A DNA stretch of 64,000 nt, taken from positions 310,001 to 374,000 of the forward strand of contig JAJJXM010000035.1 in the NCBI GenBank assembly GCA_024516155.1, written 5' to 3'. The notes under the pieces are model-generated. The model did not search any database. It was given only the letters and a program-made list of their open reading frames with translations, and was not told the origin of the DNA. The position numbers were made by a program, and so were the translations under genes. How positions within the stretch are numbered: position 1 is the stretch's first letter; each line of letters starts with the position of its first letter. Shown one piece after another: positions 26,138 through 37,500 of this stretch. This DNA is from Pyronema omphalodes. Lineage: Eukaryota > Ascomycota > Pezizomycetes > Pezizales > Pyronemataceae.

Positions 26138-26689
26138 TAAGGGGATTGCAGATGGAATGTGGGGATAAGGCGGGGGATGGGGGGGGGGGGGGGAGGGGGG
26201 ATAAGGAAATGGTGTGAAGATGGAGGAAGATGAAGTAGGGGCGAAGCTTAGGGAAAGCGCGGATATATTGAAGTCAAAGCCAAAGGCAAAGGCAAAGGCA
26301 TGGCAAGGCATGGCAAGGCAAGGCAAAGCTCAGATAACGCAAAAGCAAAATAACGGCAAAGCAAAGGCAAAGCAGAAGAGAAGAACACACAGAGGTAGTT
26401 ATATACTCTACATCACCAAACCGTCTATAATGAGGGCACGAATAAAGAAGGAGAAGAGGAGGAAACGGAAGAAGAATGGGAGAAGGGAAACCAAGAAGAA
26501 GGTTCTGAAGAGAATTTACAGAGAAAGGAGAAGAAGAAGAAGAACGTACATAGATACCACCACCATCACCACCACCACCACCGTCACCACCATCACTACA
26601 ACCAACGAACTTGACAAGATTAAATAAACTAAAAGAGATAAACAAGAATAAAAACTAATAAACACTAATAAAATAACACCATGAATAAA

Positions 26690-26798
26690 TCCACAAGAAT
26701 CCACAAGAATCCACAAGAATCCACAAGAATCCACAAGAATCCACAAGAATCCACAAGAATCTACAAGAATCCACAAGAATCTACAAGAATCCACAAAA
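26690..26798 (+). repeat. (AATCCACAAG)n 10-bp repeat
   Basis: Eleven copies with two T substitutions (AATCTACAAG). Confidence 0.95.
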
Positions 26799-27019
26799 AT
26801 CTCCACTAAATCTTAACCCCTCACGAAACAAAAACAAAAACAAAAGCAAAAGTAAACGAAATCAATAATCAATAACCGAAACACAGTAATTGGAAACAAA
26901 ATATCAAATTTCTATACCAAAACCGTTGATAAAAAAATTCATTAACTAGAACAATACTTTCCTCTGAAACTTCATTTTCATGAAAAAGAAGAAAACAATT
27001 GTCGATATCAATCCCATAT

Positions 27020-27071
27020 CAATCCCAATCCCAATCCCAATCCCAATCCCAATCCCAATCCCAATCCCAAT
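27020..27071 (+). repeat. (CCCAAT)n microsatellite
   Basis: About eight perfect hexamers. Confidence 0.92.
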
Positions 27072-30000
27072 CTAGTTAAAATTGAATCCAATGATAATAG
27101 CTATAATAATATCTACAATTGATCTCATAACTTTATATGGCAGCATAAAGATAGAAGGGGTTTCTTGAGACATTATACTCTTGTTTCTTGGGTGACTTGT
27201 TATTGGCGACTTGTTATTGGCGACTTGTTATTGGTGACTTGTTATTGGCGACATGTTATTGGCGACTTGTTTTGTTTTGATTTGATTTTTAGTTTGATTT
27301 GATTTCCTTTTTCCTTTTTCCTTTGGTTTGATTTTGATTTTATTCTATTATCTATTATCCATAACCCCGTGATACATCCGATGAATTACAGTAACAATAA
27401 TAACAACAAAAATAATATCACAGAATCATATCACAGAATCATATCAGAATATCAGAATATCATAAGCTCATGATAATAAGTTCATGATAATAAGTCCATG
27501 CAAACAGTTATAACATTACATTTCATTACATTATATCCCCAGCCTACATACATGCATGCATATATATAGATTGCAAAACAAAAGCAAAGATGTTTTGATG
27601 GATAAGCATAAGCATAATTACCTTATATCTCTAGCTTACATGCATATATAGATTGCAAAAACAAAAGACAAGATGTTTTGATGGATAAGCATAAGAATAA
27701 GCACAAGTATGTCGCCGGCCGATTGCTAATAGAAAATATCGATGGGTGATGCCGATTGTCGATGGAAAATTTCGATGCCTGATGATAGATATTGATATTG
27801 ATATTGATGTTGATGGTTGCTGGCTGTTTAATAAGATGACGAACTGTAATAAACTGTAAGCAACGAAATTGATGTATTATATCATCTTGTCTTTCTTGCA
27901 ATAGAGTAAAGTCCTGTAGAGTAGATTAGAGAGTAGTGTAATACAATAGAATACAGTATATTGCAGCACAGTACAATATAATGTCGTGGAGAGTAGTCTA
28001 GTACAATAGTGTACAATGCAATATAATACCGGAGAGTAGTGGAGTACCATACAGTACCTTATAGTAATGTAGCACAATACAGTACCGTAGAGTAAAGTAA
28101 AGCCTGCCAACCTCCGTTCCCCATACCTTCCTTCTTTCTGTCATTTTAAGTCCAGTGTAAATCCGAACCGGACTTACCAAACCCCATCGTCTCCAAATCC
28201 TAACTTGCAGTGGTATTGTAGAGTACCTACGATTAAAATTAATGGCTAAAGATGCATCGATGCCAACAACCAGACTGGGAAAAAACCGCTGCATATCTCC
28301 ATAGAGTCATCATACATATCGCACGACAACGTTTCCGCATCCGCGGAAACCAACCATTGGCTCCCATTCTCATTCGTTGCAGCCTAACTGCCTGCCATCA
28401 TCATCACTTTAGATATGATGCTGTAATTTATCAAATTCCTATGATGCACCGTGTTTTTCGATATATCCAGATTTGCCTGATGGATGTATATGTATGTATG
28501 TATGTTGTGCAAGTTCCCCAGTTCCCTAGTTCCCCAGCTCGCTTAATCTGAATTCGGAAAGTTCTCTCGTGCGTTCTGTTCGGTCGATTCGCGGGGTTGA
28601 GATGAAACAACAATTGATTCGCTGGACCATCTCAATTTATTAAAGTACGTACATATGTACAGGCCTAGAAGAAACTGGTACATATGTATCGAGAAATATA
28701 TTAGCTTAGAAATTGAGGCACGAGTAGTCCAGGTCTGGTTTGTAAGGCTGTAAGGCATTGCAGAGGGGTAGAGTAGAATATACAAGCTCTTCACAAGCTT
28801 CGTTGGTCCAAATTTTGCAGGCTTTGCAAGCTTTGCATCGCGCGCATCAATTGCCATCAATTGCCATCAAGAAAAAAACTTTTTCTCCCTCAAATTCCCA
28901 TCCGCAAATTTTCTCCTCGGCACGTCTTCGCCGTTGCCACCGAGTTGTATGTAATCCAATGCGGTATTTCTCTTTGGTGTACCATCGTTTGTTCGTTCCG
29001 TGTAGGCCGAGTCCCGAGTCGCCGAACGTCCGTACCAGGCTGGCACCAGGAACATACACCGAACGTCCGTAGATATCCCACCTCACCCCCCGTGTGTATT
29101 TCGGCACAATTTATCCGAGCTCTTTGTAACTTTGTTGCATTGTTGCCTTGTTGCATCTCTCACTCGTGAGAAATTGCTTTACACTTGGGATACATCACCC
29201 GCTTCTAAATATGCATCGGAGTGAGCGATATGACTTGAAGCAGTTCGGTACTTGTACCAATCGGGGATAAGGTCCTGTAAATGATGTATCTAGAGATAGC
29301 TGATATGTAAAATTATCACCACGTTTTTTTGGCGGTTGGCGGGGTAAAACTCCAATGCCACACGTACCCAAAGTACATACATATCACCGGAGCGATATTG
29401 GACCAGCGATGTTTGGCTTGGTTTGGGTTGGGTTTGGAAGTGATGACTCGCAGCGAGGCGAGACGAGGCGACATGAAAACAGAACGGGGAACAAGAACAT
29501 AGGCAAGTATGTACCGGATGCACTGCACCGCCGCCGGTAGATCCGGACAACCCCGGGGAAGCCTGCACTACCAGTCATAGCATCGTTCGCTCGCAGCTCG
29601 CAGCTCGCGGAAACTGAAACATGTCCTCTGGATCCGTCTCCAACCGGAAATTTCATCGTGCGGATCTGTCGGAAGCGAGGTTCAGCGGAAAAATACTAGT
29701 ACAAATGTATTCCGGTTACGGCCCGGAGAAAGTCGAGCGACGTTCGAGTTGCTTATTTAAGTGTCCCGACACAACATCACCTGATGAATGATGTAGATGG
29801 CTGTCATTCAGGGCGTCTACATATGTAGAATTGCTCTACACACCGCGACTCTTCTCCGAGAATGAGAGCCGACTTGATGCCCGAAATTTTGTACCTGTGC
29901 CAAGTCCCGTCAGTTTCAAGGGATGACTTATGATCCGCAACCTCATCCCAAACGCATCATGGGATGAAAATGATCTTCACGACGGGGTACTCTACATACC

Positions 30001-31211
30001 ATTGGTCTCTCCATCTCTTCATATGTATCTGGATATGTACCCATTAACTAGCCTTTGCCCCAGCTGCACCTTACGAAAATTCAAACTTCAAACTTCAGCC
30101 CTAGAGCTGCCGAGAATTCCAAGAGAAGGAACCATGTCTCGCATCTCGCTTCTTTACCCTAGGATCTCTAGGATTCGATCCTCCCGTGGTAGGTTGCAAC
30201 GCTCTCGTTGGTGCAACTGAGGATTAGATATGCACCTGAAACGGTATATGTAGAGGGGCAACATATCTAGAGACGGAGCGTGACCCGCGCACCTGCGCAG
30301 TGACAGTGACAGCGGGGTTACATACAAATTGTAGAGTAGGCTAGCTTGGCGGAGCTCTGCGAAGCCTTGAGAAGAGTCTGAGTGTGAGTCCAATACATAG
30401 ACATCCAAAGCTTGGCCAGCGTTGTCTATGCTAAATTAATGCAGGCAGATAGGTATCTATGCAAGCCAAACCCGTGTAGCATATTAAGGCGATCCTTCTG
30501 AAGACACGGACTTCAAAGCTTTCGTTAATTCGATGAAAACAGGCAAGGGCGGATAACTGGTTTCATACACAAGTCCCGTATTCCCCTCACTTCTGTTCTC
30601 GGAATTGAGGGGCTCATAGGGAACGAGATGCCAACAGAAATGCCCTGTAACACGCATTTATCAGTGACTGTTGATTCGATGACAAGTTCGGGTAACGGAT
30701 TACTGAGAAATTAAAGGATCCTGGTTTGCGATTGTCAGCGCAGCTTACGTTGACAGATATAATATGAAAGTAAACTGATTGGCGTGCTTATTAACGGCTC
30801 ACACTGCAGCAATGTCAGCTAGCAAATTGCAACTCCTGGATTTCAAGGTAAACAATCGAAGAGTGTATATGAAAGTAAATTATACCCATGAAGATAAGCT
30901 CGTCTGCTTCATTGATGCTACTCGATTTTGTATAGATCTCAGCCGGTGTTCTCGGCGTCTCGTCGACTGCTGCCTGTTGTAGTTGACAAACGCACTCTAC
31001 TTGGTGTTGTTGGCTTTGCGGGTGATTTCTCGTCGCAAGAGATAGGATTTCGCTTCAAGTGATGAAATTGTCTGGAGAAATACAGACATATAATGCTTGA
31101 TGTCCTCAGGAGGAAGGTGGAGGTGGAGTGAGGGGACGCTGTATGTCGAAGGAACAATATGCGTAACAAGCGGCATTGGACACTACCGCATTCTCAGCCC
31201 TCGACCCTTCA

Positions 31212-31880
31212 TTATGCATCACTCTTTGCAAGAAGTAACAAACCATGACTATTCCCTTCTTGATAGAATATAAAATAAGGCCATATTCCATGCCAAATCG
31301 CACGCTGACGATACCAAACATTAAAACTTTCAACATGTAAGTCAAAATCATAAGCTATCACTGGATTTCCGGACGAGCCACGTACCATGAGGAAAGATGC
31401 GTTCTCCCGGAAAGGCTCAAAGACGAAGAAAAAGGGTTCCCTTTTAATGCTACTTTGAAATTTTTCTTATTATTACCGTTACAGAGCGTAATATCTGTCT
31501 GCGTACCAGACTCGTGATTGAAGCGGAGAAGGTCGAGGTAAAGCTGAAGGTTGTGCAGAGTTTTATCGTGGTCGAACTGGGCCAAGTAGAACCTCTGAAG
31601 GTAAGTACAACAAACAGCTTTGTGATAGATACTGTAGACAGCCCAAAGTTCAGTATGTACAGATTCGAGTTATTTGATTGCGAGCACCAACCGTAAAGAG
31701 CTGGGTGACTCGTGAGTAGGGCTCAACCAAAAATAGCGGTTTATGGACTTCATTTGTATACGCCACTTCTTCACGCATAATTTCTCTTTTGGCTCCATTG
31801 AAGACGATCATGATATATCTCAGAGGATTATATGGAGAGAACTCCCAGTGTTGTATTTGGACCACTACATTTAGATACAT
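31212..31880 (-). CDS. Possible four-exon gene of unknown function
   Basis: Tentative minus-strand model: 31880-31692, 31594-31507, 31465-31386, 31304-31212, giving 149 aa. Three junctions keep frame: a GTTGGT donor with a CAG acceptor, GTACGC with AAG (only 41 bp, unusually short), and GTACGT with CAG. The translation looks protein-like. It has an N-terminal block with HWEFSPYNPLRYIMIVFNGA, a middle RFYLAQFDHDKTLHNLQLYL, and an aromatic C-terminus with RAIWHGIWPYFIFYQEG. I do not recognise the family. It may lack 5' exons, since sequence just upstream of the ATG also resembles an acceptor (AAATGTAG at about 31865). It could also be a decayed gene. It lies in the same transposon-rich zone as the disrupted zinc-finger gene. 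Confidence 0.35.
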
Positions 31881-32129
31881 GAAAATAATATATCAGTAAG
31901 TTTGAAACAGATATATTATACAATTGATGAAATAAGTAATAAACCAACCAGGTTCGACTCTTCAATTACAGTACACCTTTGAATCAATCTGCTTCCGAAA
32001 CAGCGCTGATTCCGGATGAAAAGACCAGACAGTAACTTCCGGTTCTCAACCCCCCCCCCCCCCCTCTTCCCCCGGCCTTTCCAGAAGTCGTACTGTAAAA
32101 AACCAATAAATATACTCCTTTAGCCCACC

Positions 32130-32569
32130 CTAAATATTAACCTGCGATTCAGCAAGGTCCCTGGGTGCTTGAACCTCAAACCAAGCTGCGCCTTGGTCTG
32201 GGTACATGCACTGCAAAAGTGCAGGCCTGGTACTGATAATACCACAGTGGGTATACCGACAATGATCCGGGATATCATCCTCGTCGGGCGTCACGAACAC
32301 GCAGTCGTCAACACAGCAACGGAATCTATTCGTTGCAGGGAGGGTTGGCTCGGCCTTGGGCATGTTCCTTGGGGGGTCTCTCCGAGCATCACGGGCGGTG
32401 CGCAAGAGTAGTCGCTGAACATCCGCAAGAAGTGTCTCCGAGTATTTTCTGTGTTCGTGAGATTGTCGTACGTGTTGAATAAACCCTTGTGGGATGATCG
32501 CCGCTTCACGGATGCTCACGCATTCCAGGCAAATAATTGCCCCGAGCTCCTTGTTGAACTTGATGTTGA
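32130..32569 (-). pseudogene. 3' part of a C2H2 zinc-finger gene split by a LINE
   Basis: On the minus strand this is the downstream part of the gene whose 5' part lies at 38608-39021. It encodes two C2H2-type fingers: IICLECVSIREAA... with C-x2-C-x14-H-x4-H spacing, and FRCCVDDCVFVTP...HCRYTH with C-x4-C-x12-H-x4-H spacing. The first resembles the finger in OrsD-type (DUF3505) fungal proteins; this is a tentative family call. The frame runs to a stop at 32130. A GTTAAT donor just before it, after residues DLAESQ, may mark another intron. The five codons upstream of 32569 in this frame belong to the LINE. The gene is interrupted, so no full-length product is expected from this allele. Confidence 0.75.
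32555..32569 (+). repeat. Left target-site duplication of the LINE
   Basis: TGAACTTGATGTTGA, identical over all 15 bp to 38608-38622. Bases outside the duplication differ on both sides. Confidence 0.95.
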
Positions 32570-32678
32570 CACCACGCCACTCCAACGCTAATAAAACAAC
32601 ACGTTTTTCGCTTAATTATCCTAATCGGGAAGTCGGAGAGAACTCTCACGGCTTCACGAATTCTACCCTCCGAGGCCC

Positions 32679-34500
32679 ATGGCTCCCATGAAGCCTCCCC
32701 CCCCTCCGCGCTTCGGCCTCACCTCCGATATGCGCATGTTCGGTGGCAGCAACTCATCCCGAGTCTCCACGCCTGCCCCCGCCGCCGAAGACGACGTGTT
32801 TGGGTCCTCCGCACCCGGCACCCCAACGCGTCCCAGTAAAGACGCCCCCTCCGCAGCCCCAGGATCAGGTTGGTCCTCGGGGAGCTCCCTTTCTTCGTGC
32901 CCCAGCACTGTGAAGAAACGCGCACACGTTGCGGCCTTCGGGTCGCTCGTGCAAAGCGAACTCCGTTCCGCCCCCGCGGTAGGGTCCCAGGCCTCCCCCC
33001 AAGTCAGCGTGTCCCTTATGGACAAGTTGTCGGAGCGCCTCGCCGCTGCGGAGGAACGTTTGAAGGCTCTGGAGGAGCAAATACGTCTCCAGGAAGCCCG
33101 CCCATGCTCGTGCCCGCAGGCAAACCTCGCGACGTCGACCCAGTCTACCGCCCTTCGCCAGCCCCACCCTGTTGGCACCCAACAGTCTGCTCAGGCAGAG
33201 AAATCCAGAACTTCCTCCGTTGTCGTCGGCATGCCCAAGGCTGCCCCCATACCATCCCTCCCCGCCCTCCCGCGTGCGTCCAAACTCACCGCGGCCCAAT
33301 CCTACGCCGCAAAGCTCCGCAGCAACCTCCCCGAGCTCCCCCCCCCCGCCCCCCCCTCCGGCGTGGCAGATCGTTCCCTCACGCAAACAGCTGAAGGCCC
33401 CCCAACGCCCTCCCAACTTCTCCGTCCCCGAAAAGAACCTCGCCGCTGAAGATCGCCGCATGATCTTCATCCGTCAGGAAGGCGCCCGCCCCTCGTCAAA
33501 ACCAGACCAGGATTTCACCGCCGCCATCAATGTCTGCTTGCACCTCCGCGGTGCACCCCATTTCCACCGTGTAGCCCGAGTCTCCAGAAACTCGAAGGGA
33601 ACGATCACGGCTACCACCAACCCGGGAGTGAGAGCGGACTCACTAATATCGTGCTACCGCAACGAAATCCTCAACGCCATCCGCGAGGTTGACCGCTTCG
33701 TGGTAGACGTTAAACCCATGGACAAATGGGTCAAGTTGAAAGTCCACGCCATCCCCCTCAATCGTTTTCTGGGTAGAGGAAGGAATGGCCTGCAAAAGCT
33801 CGAGCTTGAGTTGCAAGCCAACCACGACCAGCTCGAGGTCATCCCAGGTGCTCGCTGGTTGGGCAGCAGACGAAGCATTCGCGAACGCTTTGAACAGGGC
33901 GAGATTCAGTCGTCCTCAGCTGTCTTTTCGGTGAAGGGAACCCCCGCTGCGCAAATGCTCATCGCTCGGGGCGCCCTCCTAGGATCCTCTCGTTACCGTG
34001 TCGAGCTCTTCAACCACAACGGCCCTGACAGTCAGTGCTCGGGCTGTCTTAAGTGGGGACACATTCGGGAGAAATGTCAAACCCCCAAGCTCTTCCGTTG
34101 CCGATTCTGTGGTCAGCACCACGCTTCGGAGGAACACAAGTGCAGCATGATAGGATGCTCCACCTCCAAGGGACTCCCGTGCCAGCATTCGAAGGAGTCT
34201 GCTCGTTGCGTTAATTGCAAAGGCAATCACTACGCCAATGCTCGCAACTGTCCATCCCGCCTTGAAGCCTTCGCCCTGGCCCGTCAGCGTCGCCAGATGT
34301 CTTCCTCCTCCGATCAAGTCTCCTCTACAGCGGAAGCCTCGCAACCAGAAGCAGACCCCTCCTCTTCCGCCTCCAGCGATCCAAACGAACCCTCAACCAC
34401 GGAGACCACATCAGCCCTCTCCACCCCCCGTCCTGCAGCCACGGCGTCTGACCCAGACGCTATGGTCGATGCCGATGTGCCGGATAACACCCAATGCTGA
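32679..34500 (+). CDS. LINE ORF1, gag-like protein, frameshifted at a C-run
   Basis: ORF1 starts at ATG 32679, nine bases after a CCGAGG motif. It is open in frame to 33449, but its natural continuation is in the +1 frame from about 33350 to 34500. The switch falls in C-runs at 33338-33357, so this copy has one base too many (or two too few) in a homopolymer. Joined length would be about 606 aa. The N-terminal half is Pro/Ser-rich, with a coiled-coil-like segment LSERLAAAEERLKALEEQIR. The C-terminal half has the RNA-binding part with three CCHC-type knuckles: CSGCLKWGHIREKC, CRFCGQHHASEEHKC and CVNCKGNHYANARNC. ORF1 proteins coat the element RNA. The shift may be a real mutation, an assembly error or a programmed event. 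Confidence 0.85.
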
Positions 34501-37500
34501 AGTGCCTCACGGTACTTCAACTAAATTGCCGAAAGAGCGGTGAGGCTCTGACGGCGGTGATGGAGAGCGGTCTCGCTCTGGGTGCGGATGTGGTGTTGGT
34601 TCAGGAGCCCCCGACCTTCCAAGGTTGGCGCCATCCAGCCTACGAGTTTCTCTGGGGAGGAAGGGTTCTGACGGGGAGACGGCGGGATTCAGCGTGGCAG
34701 CTTCGTCCACGAGAGGACTTGGCTGCGCCCGGGGAAGGTGACCTCCAGGTGTTGGACGTCACATGCAGAGGTCATAAACAAGTACGCATTGTAAATGTTT
34801 ATGACGCTCCGCGGACTGATGATGGAGTGCGCCCTGCACGCAATGCGGACTGGCGCAGGATTATAGGACGGGACACTATTCTTGCTGGCGATTTCAACGC
34901 TCACAGCAGAAGGTGGAACCCCCTGTGCGAGAGGCCACTCCATCATCAGTTCTTGGAAGATCTGATGGACTCATTCGATCTCCGCTATGTCGGTGATGGT
35001 AAGGAAACCCACACCCAAACGGGCCAGATCCGACATAGCGTTATCGACTTAGTCCTGACGACGATGGAGCTTGAAGCCCACGTCGTTGCGAAGCTCCTCG
35101 ATGACCCGAATCACTCCACAACGTCCGATCATGAGGCGCTGATCTGGAAAGTGGACTCTGTGACGGTCCCAGAGGACTTCGACGCCCCAACTAGGGGATG
35201 GGCGGTTGGAGAATGGCTGGAGAGTGACGAAGGAGCGCAGAAAGCGGCGTCAGATTATCGCCATCGAAGCGAACGCAGACCGCTCCTATCCGATCACTGC
35301 TCCGAGAACGACGTTGAAGAAGAGGTGGTTTGGGTACGTCAACAGTTGGTGGACATGCTGAACGCTCACGCTAGGAAGATTCGCATCACCGCTCGGTCTA
35401 AGAAGTGGTGGCACCCCGATGTTAAAGCAGCACGCAGCGAATACGGCCGGAAACGGAGGGCAGCCAAGCGCGGTCAATGTTCGATAGAGGAAGAACACCG
35501 CCTCCGCAACGCTTATCTCAGCACCCAACGTCGCCACAAACGAGAGTGTTGGGTTTCTTTCTTGGAGGGAGCCAACGGGGAGGCGGTATGGAAAGTCCTT
35601 CGCGCGACCAAACCGCGAAATTCTGCGGTGGTTGGATCCCTTGAGGATGAACACGGCAACCAGGCTGACGAGGAGGATGCCAAACGTCGAATGCTTGCAG
35701 ACGTTTCTTTCCCCCCCCCGAACCCATACCCCGGTCACAGTGGCAACGAAGGTCCCCCAGGACGCGGATTCCTCCGAGTGACCCAAGAACTGGTCTCCGA
35801 TTCGATCCACGGTCAGAGCAACTCTAAGGCTCCGGGTAGTGACGGGTTAGGAGTACCTATTATCAAGGCGCTCATGCGATGGGACCCTGAACGGGTGACT
35901 TCCATCGTCTATCACTGCGTGCGGCTAGGATTCCACCCAACCGACTGGAAAACTGCCAAAGGAGTCTGTATCCCCAAACCGGGAAAGACTTCCTACCGCA
36001 AAGCGAAGAGTTTCCGTATCATATCTCTCTTGAGCTGTCTGGGAAAGTTAGTAGAAAAGGTCGTCGCCACCCTCATCGCGGAGGAGGCCGAAAGGCTGCA
36101 CGCTTTTCACGCTGGGCAATTTGGTGGGAGAAGAGGTCGCTCCGCCGTCGACGCCGCGGCAGTCTTAATTGAGGCGGTTGAATTCGCTTGGGAAAAGCAG
36201 AAACTCGCGGGCGCTCTAATGATGGACGTTAAAGGGGCCTTTCCCACTGTCAATCGAGACTGCCTTATGCGGAAAATGCGGCGAGCAGGCATGGATGAAT
36301 GCTACGTGCGGTGGGTATCTTCGTTTATGAGTGATCGAAGAGTCGAGATATCACTAGGCGGCGATTCAGGCACTCCCATCGAGACGAACACCGGACTCCC
36401 CCAAGGATCCCCCGTATCCCCGGTCCTGTTCTTGATCTATATAGCCGATCTCGCTGATCATGTCGAATCAAGAGTCCCCGACGTAACAGGCCTGTCGTTT
36501 GTCGATGATGTAACCTGGATCGTGACCGGTGATTCTGCTCGAGAGGTCTCCGATAAGCTTGAACGGTGCGCAAACGCCTGCTCGTGGTGGGCCTCCACCA
36601 ACGCGGTGGTGTTTGAGACAGAAAAGACGGAAGCCATGCTTTTTTCTCGACGGAGGGGAGAGGCTAACCCTGACGAGGTCACAGTCTCGGTAGGTCCTCA
36701 CCAGATCCCGTTCGCCTCGTCAGCCATCCGTTGGCTCGGCTTTTGGCTCGATCCAAAGCTCACTCTTAACCACCATCACCAAAAGTGGTTGACCAAGGCC
36801 AGGCAACAGCATGCTCGTCTGGCAAGGCTTTGTCGCGCTCAGGGACTCCCTCCGGGGAGCACTGCCAATCTGCAGAAGGCGGTAGTCCAGTCAGTGGCTA
36901 TGTATGGCGCTGAGATTAACGCAGTCCGGCGCCTAAAGGGCAAGAGCTCGGGACGCACTGCTCGGCTGCAACTGCTCCTCAATAAGCAAGCACGAGCGGT
37001 CACGGGGTGCTTCAAAACGACCCCACTCGGCTTCTTGATGGCTGAAAGTGCCGTACGCCCAGCGGAAGCGCTCATCAAAGGCCGAGAAGCGAAATTTCGG
37101 TCACGCCTTCTCACTCGCCCCCGCCCCGCCCCCCCCTCGACCGGCACTCAACCGTCCCCAACCGCTGCGGCTATCACTCGGCTGCTTAAGCGCACGGAAA
37201 AAGCATGTGGATTCGAAGCAGTCGAAAATGTCACCGTCCCCGACCGCTTTCGTCGCTTCCCTGTGGTGATCGCACCCAGGGCTGAAGCTGAAACCTTCGC
37301 CCGGAACTGGAGAAACCTCACGTCCACGACATGCATCTGGACAGATGGCTCTCGAATGGAGGGACATACGGGAGCGGGAGTAGTCCGCTACATCAACGGC
37401 GCCTTTCGTTCTTCCCAGCACTACTTGGGTCGTCATACGGAGGTGTTCGACGCTGAGCTCTACGCCATCTGGCGAGGGCTCAAGGAGTTCCATTCCAATC

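Larger units (their letters stand above)
26138..31211. other. 5-kb spacer with simple repeats, no supported gene
   Basis: It holds a purine-rich block just after MED31, the arrays at 26690 and 27020, GGCGACTTGTTATT repeats at 27200-27260, and TAGAGTA-rich DNA at 27900-28100. The section 28250-31200 is less repetitive and richer in GC. Short open frames on both strands (for example 28252-28551 and 28758-29072) start with ATG but show no recognisable domain and no convincing splice partners, so I leave them out. Confidence 0.5.

Noticed and set aside
31957..31967. GGTTCGACTCT resembling a tRNA B box
   Set aside because: No A box at proper spacing and no cloverleaf can be drawn around it.
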